From the NCBI RefSeq assembly GCF_020509005.1, contig NC_063021.1:2976001-3040000 (forward strand): a stretch of 64,000 nt of DNA. Reading direction: 5' to 3'. This document shows positions 44,421-55,945 of this stretch, in pieces. Both the position numbers and the translations under genes were made by a program. Numbering within the stretch: the stretch's first letter is position 1; the number at the start of each line of letters is the position of its first letter. Source of the DNA: Fulvia fulva. Taxonomy: Eukaryota; Ascomycota; Dothideomycetes; Mycosphaerellales; Mycosphaerellaceae. The notes beneath the pieces are model-generated. The model ran no database searches. It saw only the letters and a program-made list of their open reading frames with translations, and was not told where the DNA came from.

Positions 44421-45266
44421 CTATCCATCAATCACCATACCTCCACAAACGTCCTGATGCACCGCTCTATCCCGATCCTCACATGCGCGCCCACAATACC
44501 ACACCTCCTCACACCCGCCAGAAGCAGTCAACCAAAAACTCCTCCCTCCACAGTAGGCACATATCTTCGGCGTCCCACTGCCACCAGCACTCTCGATTTT
44601 GTTCTTCTTTCCCTTCGTCTTCATCACCGGCTTGAACGGATTGCCCATGCCCTCGTACTTCTCATACCCCTTCGCAATCCCATCTGCCTTGATCGACTCC
44701 CACGTCGCCGCCATGTTCCCCGCCGTGAAGCTGCTGTCCTTGATCGCGTGAAGATACTTCTGCTTCTCCTTGGCACCGGCGAGTGTGCGAGTGTGGGCGC
44801 GAATCTCCTTGATGCGGCCGCGGAGGAACCAATCCATAGCGTGGAGGTGCTCGATGTCGAGATGTTGTCCATCTGTCCTCGCTATAAGCACCACGTCCCA
44901 GAATCTCCAATTGTCAACAAAGCTCAATTCACCGAAACCGGCTTTAGTGGTGTCAATTTCGGTGAAGAGGCGGTTGGCGACGTGGTTGAGGACTGCATCG
45001 GGGTTGTTGATGCCGCCACGGAAGTTCTTGTGAAGAGCGTCAGCGCGGATGGCGCGACCTTCGGTGGCCATGTTGCAGATTTTGAGTGGAAGACCGAGCT
45101 GTGTGGCGACAGGAGAGTCGACCCAGTACTCATTGTCGAAGGCACCGATGGCTGTAACGTTGCGTTTGACGGGTGTGAGGGTGCAGACTGAAGTGCGGTT
45201 ATCGGCCGATGGGCAGGACGTAGCCTTGATCGCCCAGGATTGGACGCCTTTGGTAGAAGTTGTCAT
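44421..45266 (-). CDS. Protein with C-terminal MYND-type zinc finger
   Basis: Single exon of 281 residues from ATG 45264-45266. Residues about 35-200 form a domain without a name that is shared with the gene at 28068-28745: A-F-D-N-E-Y-W-V-D-S-P-V, then P-L-K-I-C, then H-V-A-N-R-L-F-T-E, then a helical stretch and M-A-A-T-W-E-S. A lysine-rich linker (K-T-K-G-K-K-N-K) leads to C-A-Y-C-G, then W-Y-C-G-R-A-C, then H-Q-D-V-C, the ordered Cys/His ligands of a MYND finger. MYND fingers bind proline-rich partners, often in transcription control. The linker could serve as a nuclear signal. No damage was seen. Confidence 0.75.
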   Translation of the reverse strand: MTTSTKGVQSWAIKATSCPSADNRTSVCTLTPVKRNVTAIGAFDNEYWVDSPVATQLGLPLKICNMATEGRAIRADALHKNFRGGINNPDAVLNHVANRLFTEIDTTKAGFGELSFVDNWRFWDVVLIARTDGQHLDIEHLHAMDWFLRGRIKEIRAHTRTLAGAKEKQKYLHAIKDSSFTAGNMAATWESIKADGIAKGYEKYEGMGNPFKPVMKTKGKKNKIESAGGSGTPKICAYCGGRSFWLTASGGCEEVWYCGRACEDRDRAVHQDVCGGMVIDG

Positions 45267-45714
45267 GGCTACAAAGCCTTCTGTCGGATTGCTGCAGATG
45301 TAATGTGGAAAGCCGTGCTGACAGTTGGCTAGATTTTCGTGTCAGTGGCGGATGATGTACTAGTCAGTCTAGGAACAAGTCAGTGCCAGTAGAGAGCAGA
45401 TGATGCTGCTATATGCGTCCAATGTCCGACAGACGGCGGTGATGCTTGGAGCTGACAGGCTATGTTTTGTGGCAGTCGAGGGTGGAACGGGACAATTTCA
45501 CGATGGGTGAGTAATTTTCCAAGCAGCATATGATGCTGCTGGCTATGATTGGCTGGCGCGACCATCAGCTAGCGTGATGCAAAGCACACATGGCCCGAGT
45601 GAATGCTGCCTCCTGTGCGCAACCTCACACGAGACACAGTCGGAATGCTCGTCACCATTGGTCCAATATTCTATGAGCTACATGATTCATCAATGCTAGT
45701 GTAGGTGTGCTTGT
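45267..45714. other. Intergenic between MYND gene and HIS1
   Basis: About 450 bp that serves as the MYND-gene promoter and the HIS1 3' flank. No ORF of note. Confidence 0.5.
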
Positions 45715-46827
45715 CTACGAAGTCCTGCTGTTCGACAGCGCTGTCTGCAAAATGTCAACAGCTCCAATCTCAGTCAATTGATCCATAACAATAGCCGAAT
45801 CGCTACGCTTGACCATAGCTTGGACTGCCACCCAACCTTCCTCATCCAATGTGTTGATTGTGGGAGCACGCTTGCCTGGCGTGATTCGTTTCGCTGCCTC
45901 GAGATTCCTCCGCTCAATGTTGTAGGTAGTCAGCACGTACTTCTGGGCTGTTATGACACCGCGGATACGTGCTGTGATCAGGTTCACGAGTTTCGGATCC
46001 GATGGGTGCTTCGATTTGATGAGAACGGCTGTAGAATCAACCACTGTTGCGATAGCCTTGAGGCCTGCTGCTCGCATCGTTTCTCCGGATTCTGGTAGGG
46101 ATGTCAGATGTTTGCTTGTGACTAAAAGCCAGACTGCCAATACATACCAACAAGATCCACAATACCATCTGCAACGCCAAGCGCGCATGCTGCCTCAACA
46201 CTTCCTCCTACGAACTTGATGTGGGTCTGGAGCTTCGGTTTGGCGTCGCCATTTGTTACACCGTTGGTCTGTCCAGTAGCCTTTGCCTCGAGACCTCCAA
46301 AATAGCTTCCTGCGAGATTCGTGAAGCTTGTCACAACGTTCTTGCCGATAAGCTGTTCGGGTGTCTGGATGCTGCCATGCTCCGGCACTTGAACCTGAAG
46401 CTTGCACTGGCCAAACTCCAGGTCCATAATCTCCTCAATGCCTGTCGTCTCACTCGCAGGCGAGACTGCCTCGTGCTCAGCAATGACATCGCGGCCAGTA
46501 ATTCCTAGATCCACACGTCCCTCGCCAACGAAAGTTGGAATGTCCGCAGCTGGCAGAAAGATGAGTGCCAATGGCAGATTCTTGACGAGTGCAATGTCAA
46601 GTCTGTTGTGCCTGTGAAACTTGATGTCTGATCCGGTCAAGAGGTCAAGACATGCTTGATTGAGGCGACCCTTCTTGGGCACTGCGAAAAGCAGTCTATC
46701 ATTGAGGCTGTCAAAGGCATTGATTAGCGTGGGCAACGAGCGGTAGTAACGTCGCTCCATGGTGGATGGTGAGTGTAGCGGTGTGAAAGAGGAAGGAAGA
46801 GGTCACATACTGGTTGACGAGGTCCAT
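45715..46827 (-). CDS. HIS1: ATP phosphoribosyltransferase (histidine biosynthesis, step 1)
   Basis: Three exons on the minus strand: a 17-base first exon 46811-46827, then 46148-46707 and 45715-46091, giving 317 residues. The tiny first exon is supported because splicing GTATGT (46805-46810) to CAG (46708-46710) yields M-D-L-V-N-H-L-N-D-R-L-L-F-A-V-P-K-K-G, the normal N-terminus of fungal HIS1. The ATG at 46760 that opens a longer reading frame lies inside this 103-bp intron. Landmarks are K-K-G-R-L, G-R-V-D-L-G-I-T-G-R-D, an S-V-E-A-A-C-A-L-G-V-A-D-G-I-V-D-L nucleotide-binding block, and a C-terminal ACT-like regulatory domain (histidine feedback). The enzyme joins ATP and PRPP to form phosphoribosyl-ATP in the cytosol. 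It is divergent from RPS28. Confidence 0.93.
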
Positions 46828-47316
46828 TGTGCTACTGCAGCTAGCGAACTAGTACGTGGAAGGTGTTTGTTCGTCGTGAAAAGTGCACGACAGACGATGG
46901 ACTGTTGTGACTGTTATTGCGGAGATAGTTCGGTTTGAGTTTCAGCACGTGCGGACAAGCTTGGACACAATTGCTCAACAACAATGCCTCCAAAGCTATG
47001 CTATAGCTCTTCCAGTGACGATGTCATGGCAATGACTGAGGGCGACGTAATCACTATGTAGAGCTGAGCTGCCAATCAGAAGACCTCAATGCCAGCAAAA
47101 ATTCGTCTTGCAGATTTCGCGGCTTATCCCGCCACGTTCCTGCCTGAGTTGGTGCCTGATCTGGCCGCAAAGTCTTGGCTCTCCACATCCGACAAATTAT
47201 CAACTTCTTTCGTCCACGACGACATCTCGAACAGCCACGCCGCCTGACCCCATCGCGCCGACAACCTACGAACACTCCCACCGACAACCCGACACCGTCG
47301 AACACACAGCGCAAAA
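46828..47316. promoter_or_regulatory. Bidirectional promoter region between HIS1 and RPS28
   Basis: 489 bp separate the two divergent start codons. The interval must hold control elements for an amino-acid biosynthesis gene and a ribosomal protein gene. A TGAGT/TGACG-like site (TGACTGAG near 47033) is a possible general-control (Gcn4/CpcA-type) site; this is only a suggestion. Confidence 0.45.
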
Positions 47317-47691
47317 ATGGATTCCGCAAAGTAAGAGAGATGGACATGGGGGACAAATATGGACAAATGTGCTGATAGCAGCGCAACAGGGTCCCAGTCA
47401 AGCTCGTCAAGGTCACCCGCGTCCTCGGCCGCACCGGTATGGAAACAGGATGAGAGTCATGCGAAGGAATGGAGATTCTGACGTGTAGCAGGCTCCCGTG
47501 GTGGTGTAACCCAGGTCCGCGTCGAATTCATGGACGACACCACCCGTAGCATCATCCGCAACGTCAAGGGCCCAGGTAAGGACAAGAAGGTGCTGTCTGG
47601 GAAGCCTGGAGACTAACACGTCCGCGCAGTCCGTGAGGATGACATTCTTTGCCTGCTCGAGTCTGAGCGTGAGGCACGAAGACTCAGATAA
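47317..47691 (+). CDS. RPS28: 40S ribosomal protein eS28
   Basis: Four exons 47317-47330, 47390-47436, 47492-47575 and 47630-47691 give 68 residues, the usual length. Three introns of 59, 55 and 54 bp in such a small gene are typical for fungal ribosomal protein genes. Diagnostic stretches are [18 protein letters not shown] and [16 protein letters not shown], ending in R-E-A-R-R-L-R. The protein is part of the small ribosomal subunit near the mRNA exit channel. The gene is too short and too split to show up as a long ORF. All joins keep frame. Confidence 0.95.
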
Positions 47692-50600
47692 GCTGGACAC
47701 GATGCGATGAGGGGAGGATGGATGACGGAGAAGACGGTGGTCATTAAATGGAGACACTTTCAGCGGAATGCAACAAATGGCGTTTGCGGCTACGGCATGG
47801 CATGGGCATGTTTGAAGTGACAGGAGCAGTCACACATTCTTCAGCAGCGCAAGTTGCAGCTCACCAAAACGACTTCGAGTTCTGATCCCTCTCAATCTCT
47901 CGCCTTCTGGTCTTATATCGCCCGTTACGTGAATCATGCTAAACGTAATGTGTAGAACCCTGCATCGCGCCTTCCCCCTGAGATGGTCTCACATGCTTTG
48001 CCAAGCATTGGGAATGGAAGGAGCGACCACCGAAGATAGAGTGTGCTATTCCGAGATCACGACTGACACCCTCCCAATACTCGACTATTGACTCAAAGTG
48101 GTGATCAAAGAATTCTTGCATGACGACCGCATGCGTGGAGGTCTAATCACCGAGCATCTCCGGCGGTACCTCATTTGGGCACCATCTGCCAGTACCCCAC
48201 GCCATCAGGCTCCCCGAGGACTCGGAGGCCTGCATGAGTACACGCGGTCGCTGCTCTTCTGCCTATAGTGATCCGGAAGTAGGACAGCTGAAGGTGGCGT
48301 CCTTATAGACGTATGCGTTGCACGACCTGGTCAGGCCGTGGCGTCTTGCGGTCACGATTGTGCCGAGACAGCAAAATCTCACGACTTGACATCTGGATTG
48401 AGGGCGCCGCTTCCAAGCCCGCTTGAAGAGATCGAACGTTGTGCGAACGCTGGAGCGCACGTTCCGCAAGGCAACCTCAACCGTATGCTCGACCTTCGAA
48501 AAGGGGACTGTTTGCACACCGCCACGACAGCCTGTAGCGACTTGCCAGACTGCCGGTACCGAAAGTATCTGAACCCCTGGCGAGCGTTAGCACACCCACT
48601 AGTGCCTGTCAAGTTCAGGCCGTACATGGACTCCTGACGTCCACAGTGGAATATGGCTTGCCGTGGCTGCAAGGCTCCATGTCCTTCCAGTACCTCGCGC
48701 TGGTCTCGACTTGGTGTTTGTAGCTGCTAGGTCCAGGGGAGTGAAGGGAGTAAAGACTGCTTCTGTAGCGCGCATGCCTAGTGGCGCAACCATGATCCAT
48801 TCGACTCTTCGACACCCCTTAGCTCAGGTCGAGCAGTCTATTGTTGTCGATGGCGACGAGCAGCCGCCCTTCCAGAAACCCTGCCCGGACCGGCTTCGAT
48901 ACAGATCGATCTCGACGCTCCCATAGGCTCCGGATGTAATGCAGCTCAACTAGACCAACATGAGCTATGAGCCCCATACACCATCTGGACTCGACCTGAT
49001 CGACCAGCTCCAGTCGATATGTTCGCCACGGAGATGATCTGCATCAAGACTGGTCGAGTACAGCATGGTACTCGCTCTTCTCCCTTGTCTACTCTTGCAT
49101 CCAGGAGCCTCTCGTCCTTGAACCACGACGTCCTCTTCATCCCGGGAGCCAAGATCTGCACCACGCATGAGTCTATCGTCGTAGAGCATTGCTCTCCTCC
49201 ATCCCATCGCCTTGCATGTTACAGCCTCATCGAATGCATGACCGTATGGTTTCATCACACCAGAGAGACCAAAATTACAATCTCAAACCCCGTCCATAAC
49301 CTAAGCGACATCATACAACAGATACCAAGACCGAGACGTGACAGCACCAAGTGCGCATTCCCTTCTGAGCTTAGTGTGAGCTGCGGCAGGATCTCACCAT
49401 ACCTTAGCCGCGCGTTAGCAGCTTCTGCCATGCATGAACCGGCAACCTTAACATTACCCAGCAGCTGAACAAGCATTGGCGAGCAGCTACATTACTGCGA
49501 CTAATGCAACTACATACGCTGCATTGCGCCGAGCTGCATCAATGATGATTGATGACCGACGAATGAGAGCGTGTGAGTATCGGCATGTCCTTTACCACAG
49601 GTTGCATCAATGCAAGCCGCGCAGCGGACCGAATCTGCAGCACCACGGTGTCTCGCGCGCTCGTAAAGATGACAGGGACGACCTCTGCCATTTGTCCAGC
49701 CAAGTGGCCCTGCTCGAGTGTTCAACTACTACAGTATGTCCAATGACACTACCGCTGATGTCTGACCCCACGTGTCGGCGCAGCGAACGGCCATATCGAG
49801 ACACAGAAGGCATAGATCTTCAGTCGCATGCACTGCACGTCGCGCCGTAGTTCGGCACCGTCAGGCGCAGCTACAGGGTGTTTTCGAGTCTCGTGCATAG
49901 CGCTCTTCTCGATAGTCCGGCTCAACTCAATATCTGCCCAGTCGGCAGCGCAGACAAGGCCAAAGTAGGGGGAGACACGCAAGTTGTAGCAAATTAGACA
50001 AGGTCAGCGATCAACGCCACCACGGACACCATCCACGAATGCACGAGACACCTTGTACTCAGCGAGTATCTGCAACTCAAGCCCCTTCGTGCCTCCGCCG
50101 ATTACCGCGACTCCACGACACCGTCTTCTTCATCATCATTCTCGATCATCAAGGCTGTGCATTCGGCATCGACGAGGAGATGTTCGACTCTCTCCAAGTG
50201 TCGATGATGTGTCGTCGATTATTAATCCATTGTTGAGGAACGTAGCAATCTCCTGACGAAGTAGCCCGATTCACGCAATGCAATTTGACGCTGCAGCACG
50301 TCCGCTGCCCTCGGTCTCGGGGATTATACAGCTAGGACCAGCCATTCGGCAAAACCTCACTTGTCAACTCACAGCTCTCGCGCTGCCTCGCAGGAGCCGC
50401 TTGCGCGCCTGTCAATCTCGGAGTTGCGGCCGTGTGCCCATATGACATCGACTGGCTCTCAGGCATCCACGATCAATGTCCAGCGCGGCACTGGCTGATC
50501 CTTGGGTCCTTTGGTGCCTTACATGAAGATCATCATCGGCAAGATGCGAACGTGTAACCACACGAGGAACCTTGCCGACTGGACGGCCTGTCAGGCACCA

Positions 50601-50983
50601 AGAGTGAAGTGTATGCAAAGCTTTGATCAATCTGAGTCCGGTCTTTTCGAAAGTTTTGGGTTTACAAAGTCGAAAGCCTCCGGCCTAATCTACAATACAT
50701 TACTGATTTACGAGTGGATGCAGACAGCGCCAGCACTGCCGCGAGTGCGGATTCTGTTCTGGAATTCTCATGCATGTTGCCGCCCGTAGTTTGATATGTT
50801 TTGGTTGGTTGCTTGCAGTCCTCCTGTATTTTGACGCCTCGATCAACGGGGCCTTCAATCCTGTCTCCTCAGCCGCGGAAGTGGTCTGTTGTTGATTTCT
50901 GAATGTGATCTTGTGCGCGATCCCATCTAGCGTAGCTGTGATGGTGAGCTGTACGAGTTTTCGTCAGATCCTCGAGGCGGTTG
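47692..50983. other. 3.3 kb without a recognised gene
   Basis: Many ORFs of 60-150 codons overlap on both strands (largest 49019-49468, plus, 149 codons). None has a domain, signal peptide or consistent codon use that I could trust. A 60-codon minus ORF at 47939-48121 with H-H-F-E-S-I-V-E-Y-W-E looks mildly protein-like. The stretch is long for this gene-dense side and could hold a lost gene, a long non-coding RNA or small secreted genes. Confidence 0.4.
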
Positions 50984-52133
50984 TCATGATTGTATGCCTA
51001 TGAGGAACAACCTTCGGTCTGGTCTCGGGTGCCCATCCGTTGAAGAGAAAGCCGCTGGTGGGAAGTAGAGTGCGCCGTTCGTGATATCGGAAGCGTTCGA
51101 ATCGATCCATAGTAATATTCTTTCGAGGAGTCCATCAGTGCCTAATTGTGGTAGGCCACCTCGTAGACTGATCATACGTTGTAGACCAGTCATATGAGTG
51201 TGAAATGTGTTGCGATCGCCGAACAGGAGTTCATATGTAGCCATCTTCCCAACAGCAGCAATCATGACATCGCTGGTAGCTCGTCCATTCGGACCGTGGT
51301 CGACCAGCGCACGATTGATCTCCTGGATTGCCATGCCTCGCAGTTGCAGTAGGTTGATCTGATGTGGTCGGTCCGGCCGTAGCTTGTTCCAGTGTGCGGC
51401 TGCTGTCAGGATCAGGGCATGTAGCGGTGCTGGATCTGAGAATACTAGGGTCAAGAACCTGTCCACCAGCAGTGCTCGCGATGCTGGATCTGTCTCTGGA
51501 AGGTCGATCGACATCGAGTTGACATAGTGATCCTGTAGTTGATCAGCAATGGATCTCTCAACGTTCAGCGCTTTTGCATACCATGATCGGTCGCAAATAT
51601 GGGTGCCATTCTTCTGGATATACTTCGAGAGGGCTGAGTCGAGTAGGAGGTGGTGGTGAGGAGGCTGAATGCGCCGGTGAGCTGTCCTCGGGACTGCTGG
51701 TCTCTGATGGCCCAGAGGACTCCACATATGATGTTCGGCGGCTGTCTGGTACTGGAATGGCAGGTGAAGCTAGACCGTCTGGTGATGATGCTTGTTGGTC
51801 TCGTCGTGCTTGCTCTGCTGCCGCACGTTTTCGCTGCTTCTCGTGCTGCTTTGACGTGACATGACTGCGAACGCTTCTCCTCGTCGAAGCATCCTTTGCG
51901 TCCTTTGGGTTCGTGAAGTTCAGAAAGCGGAAGTCGATCGATTCAACGGCTGATCCAGATTTGCTGCCTGAATGAATGTTAGCATCTTCATCCATGTCGG
52001 ACCTGCTGCCGTAACGGTTGAGTGTGGAAGGGTAGAACGTACTTCCATTCTCAGAGCGGCTAGACACCGGCGAGGCAGGGCCGCTTCCGCCCGAATATGC
52101 TCTTGATAGCTCGGCATTGCGTTGGTTGGCCAT
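50984..52133 (-). CDS. Fungal-specific transcription factor-like protein without Zn2Cys6 cluster
   Basis: Two minus-strand exons, 51582-52133 and 50984-51532, join in frame over a 49-bp intron (GTATGC to CTACAG) to 366 residues. The N-terminal half is serine/proline-rich and contains F-L-N-F-T-N-P-K-D-A-K followed by S-T-R-R-S-V-R-S-H-V and a basic run (K-Q-H-E-K-Q-R-K-R). This arrangement is common at the start of ascomycete regulators of the Fungal_trans_2 group that lack the zinc cluster. The second half (A-L-I-L-T-A-A-A-H-W-N, then helices) resembles the middle-homology region. The usual C-terminal 150-200 residues are missing, so the protein may be short or a further exon was not found. 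A start at 52262 in the same frame is possible. Confidence 0.6.
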
Positions 52134-53884
52134 GGTTCTTGATGTTGTTTGCGCAATAGCTGGACGTGAGTTTGAGATCAGCATAGTTGTTTGAGACAGT
52201 GCAGTATAGGAACCGTCGTCGAAGATATATTGTATCAGTGGCCAGGGGTGATTCTCGTGCAAGTGAGCACAGCATCATGATCGAAGCTGGCCAAGCGAGT
52301 ATGGCTCCAATACATTGTACCAGTCATACTATTGAAAGATCCCTGGTGGCGACCGTTTCGTGCCAATGCAGGCCTGTAAGGCATCGTCGTCTACAATAAG
52401 GTCCACTCCAGGATGTCATGCATAAGGAGTGCGGCAGTGGATTTCGTGGCTCTTCAATGGCGGCCAGCGTGAACGACTGAGTGAGACCTGTGTGCAATGC
52501 ATCCACTCTGCATGATTATTGGCCTAAGGCGCTGACCAGCTGCAGCTACTGGTGCGCGCCAGGTCAGTGTAGGCCAGGCACGATCGTTTCGGAATATTCG
52601 TTCGTTCTCCTGCTAGCCCACACAAGCTGCACTCCGGCGGATGTGCGCCTCAGCCGCGAGCTTTGTTTCTTCCTAAGAGAGAAGGTATCGCCACTACACT
52701 GTGGCGAGAGCTGAACCAAGGACCGCCAACGACTGCAGTGCGTGAGAGGGTTGTGGGGTGAACTGCTTAGCGCAGGTACGCGCGTGCTGCAACCGCTTCC
52801 CATCATCTAGCGTAACGATTGGCTCCCTCGAAAAGTTTGCGGTCCCCTTGCAAAGCTGCAAGTGAAGTGCCATGAGCTGTATTGACGTGCCAGTGGGTCC
52901 ACTGACCTGCCAATTTGGTGTAAATGAGGCGCTGCCCTTTACCACTTCGTCTGCTCCGAGTCCTTGGAGAGACCGACCCGAGAGTGCGGTGGGCGAGTTC
53001 CTCAGGGGATCCTGCACGATCGCGATCCCGTCGTACATCGCATACCAGCGACCTGGTGCAGTCGTATGGATTGTCGTCCAGCATTGGTGCTGGGATGCTA
53101 CCGCGAATGAGGCTTCCCGAGTGGTCGCGGCCCACGAGTCTACAACGTGCATGCCGAGCCACTCGCACAGCTGGACAGGTACCTTTTCCAGATCCTGCAT
53201 GCACCCATCTTGGTTAGCATTGAAGCACAGAGTAGAGATTTGGTCGTAATTGTGCAGGAGAGCAGTGCGAAACAGAGAGATGTGCCGCAAATGTCAAAGC
53301 AGAGTGCATCGTCGTGCGGGATCGGGGTGGCTGAGTGCTACAGAGGTACTTGTGGCTGCGTCGTCGACGTGCACATCATCTTCCGTAAGCAGCCAAAGTC
53401 CCTATCACGCTGCAGACAAACGGCGACTGGAGGTGTGTTGCGTGCTGCTCTGAAACACATCTTCTCTTTGCAGCTGCAGATCTGAAGTCGGAGTAGGCGA
53501 AGTGGACCTTAGTTCTACTCTCGCGAGCGGAGACTGCCGCACTCTCGATCCCGTGCCATTCGATCGTGCTTCCCGAAACAGCGGCTCGGTCTGTAACACG
53601 AGACATCTTTGGAAGCGAAAGCACGCCAAGTGTGGCTCCGTGGCCCAAATGGATGGCTTCCGCCTTTGCGGACCGAGTGCCATGCCTTGGCCATTGAGCC
53701 TTCACACGTCACGGTAGCCGGGATGCTCCAACACCGATCCGCCTGCATCCGCTTCAGACAGCAGCATTCGATAAGAATAGAGGATGTGCAATGCGCGTGC
53801 CTATATGAGTGTGCATTCTCGCCTGTCCCCATTGCTGTGACACCGCAGTACAGCGAACCACCAAACTTTACACGGGAAGTCTCC
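52134..53884. other. Intergenic; one 198-codon minus ORF of doubtful status
   Basis: The longest frame is 52694-53290 (minus, 198 codons). It reads with few rare residues (G-R-W-Y-A-M-Y-D-G-I-A-I-V) but has no domain I know, and several plus-strand ORFs cover the same DNA. I do not call it a gene. The rest is the promoter of the regulator on the left and upstream sequence of the next gene on the right. Confidence 0.35.
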
Positions 53885-54475
53885 ATGATGGCGGTGACAG
53901 TGGAGCAGACCACGGCAGACACGACGACGGCACAAGCAAAGTCGCACAGAGGACGCCGTCAAAGCAGGAGCAAGAAGTCAGACCCTTTCCTGGACCTGTC
54001 AGATGATGCTCTCAAGCTTCCCGAGCAGCCATCTCCGAGCAGTCGTGACCAAAACGGACCCGCCAATGTCGAATCGCTCCTTGCAGACGTATCGCTCGCC
54101 TCATTTGGTCGCTCGCCAGCAGTGCTAATGCTTGTCTAGCTTGTGCTCACCCCGCTCAACGTAATATCTTTCATTGTGTCCCTGTTCGTGGTTGAGCGAC
54201 AACAGCGCCAATGGCGTCTGTCACAGCATGCACCACCGCAAGAGTCGTCTGCGTGGTCTCAATTCGGGATGCAGGATCCTGAACCATACCAAGAAGCACG
54301 AGGTACAACCTGGCATCCTCGTCTGAGCTGGAGGCGGCGCAAGGTCGCTAAAGCCGAATTGGCCAACGTATTTGAGATGAGAGGGCGAGTTGTCGTGGCG
54401 CTTGTCACATGGACTTTCGTGGGCTTTGTAGGCATCGCATATGCCGCGCGGAGGATGTATCAATGGGTGTTCTGA
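53885..54475 (+). CDS. Small two-TM membrane protein, function unknown
   Basis: Two exons 53885-54088 and 54140-54475 give 179 residues. The intron (51 bp, GTATCG, branch GCTAATG, CTAG) removes a TAG that would otherwise interrupt one long frame. The start is M-M-A-V-T-V-E-Q, followed by a basic, serine-rich cytosolic stretch (R-R-Q-S-R-S-K-K), an amphipathic segment ending E-S-L-L-A-D, TM helix 1 (L-N-V-I-S-F-I-V-S-L-F-V-V), a polar loop of about 60 residues, and TM helix 2 (V-V-V-A-L-V-T-W-T-F-V-G-F-V). Family not recognised. The layout would suit an ER or mitochondrial membrane protein. Splice model supported by frame and branch site. Confidence 0.6.
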
Positions 54476-55945
54476 TGACATGATACCATCATCGGTCACT
54501 GGATACCTTTCACTTTATGTGAGAAGTTGGATCCTTCGGCGCAAGAGCCATCCCGTCCCAGGGACAGGTTAGGATTGACCCGAGTTTGCCCTTCCCCCGG
54601 GGTGCGTAACTGGAGCGTCAACCGATACGCGACAGTTTGCCGGCTTGCCATGGAGTCGAAATGGGACTTGTGCGCTGATTTGGAGCCAAGGCGTTGTACG
54701 GTCGGCTTTCATGACTTTGACAAGCTGGATGGCATGTTCACGAGCAACGAGATCGGGGTCGTAAATGTCGCATGGATGCTTGACTCGATGTTTGCCTGAT
54801 TTATGACCTGATGTCGGCAATGTCTTCTGAGTGTGTGGGAGCAAGGCGTCAGGGCGGTCGGCTGCTCGACCTCAAATGATGGATGAGCGAATACGCCTAT
54901 ATACGATGCAAACCTCCTGTTGTAGTCTGATGATAGATCGTCTGATATGTGAGGTGATGACGGGATCTGCGACTTCTCCTGGTCGTCAGAGGCTTGGGTG
55001 GCGTGCGGGCGTCCTGCTGCGATACCTTTGATCGAAATCTGAAGCATGACAGTTCGCAATGGTCAAAGAAGCCGACGACCTGTGTCAAGCGTTCCAGAAG
55101 CATTCCGGGGCAGCTGAGCGTTCAGCTGGAGGACAGAGATACGCGAAGCGTATGACAGACTGTGTCCACGCCGCTTAAGCCGTCATCTGGGATCTCTCGT
55201 CTGTTGTGCTGCGTCTGTCACTCCGACGGGCATGTATCGCTCACCTGGGCAAAGGTATCGAGCTCTGGAAGTGCAGTCTACCAATCTTCCTTGGCAAATA
55301 ACTCCCTCTGCGTACACTTACTGGTCTTGAACCCTGTTCTTTGGCTCACCTGCTAGATCCGGCAAGATCACGCCCTCTTTCGTACCGGTACCTTTGCACC
55401 AGGTCCGACTGACGCGTCACGAATACTCTGAGCATCCAGTGTGTGAGTGGTTGTCTCGTGTGTCAGATCATGCGGCCAGCATCTTCGCTGGTACCAGACA
55501 CGCGCCGCGCGCATGATCGCACCTCGCGACAAAGTGTTTGCGCCCCTTTCAACAGTGTTGATGTGGAAAGTGGTGGCGATCTTGGCGACGACGCAGAACG
55601 GTGTCTGTCAGCAGCGCTGTCTTGCACAAAGCTGCACAGCTGGATAAGAACGACACAGTCACACTTCGATGATGTCGCCCTTGAAGTGCTGTGCTGCCTC
55701 TGCGGGAGGATTGTGGCAAGAAGATCTTTTTCGTGGTACAAGGCATCACTCAGGCAACCACGCGACTTTTGTCCGTTGCCGCCGCCTGATAAGATTAGCA
55801 GGCCCTGCAGCGAAATAGTTGATAGCGAGCATCCTGGATCAATTCTAACTCACCAACCAACGTGAGCACTTGACGCGTGCCAACAGGTCTCTTGTCGCGT
55901 GCACTATATTGCCCGAGGTTCTCCTGGAGCTTGTTGCTTGTCGAG
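54476..55945. other. Intergenic, no supported gene
   Basis: About 1.5 kb with overlapping ORFs up to 140 codons (55443-55865, plus), cysteine-rich but without a recognisable pattern. The right end is the LYAR-type gene's promoter. Confidence 0.4.

Noticed and set aside
46148..46760. HIS1 start at the ATG at 46758-46760
   Set aside because: Its first residues do not resemble HIS1; splicing from a 17-base exon upstream gives the standard N-terminus.
52694..53290. 198-codon minus ORF
   Set aside because: No recognisable family and dense overlapping frames; kept only as a remark in the intergenic entry.
54137..54139. In-frame TAG in the two-TM protein gene, looking like another nonsense change
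   Set aside because: It is the last base triplet of a good 51-bp intron (GTATCG, branch GCTAATG, CTAG) whose removal keeps the frame.
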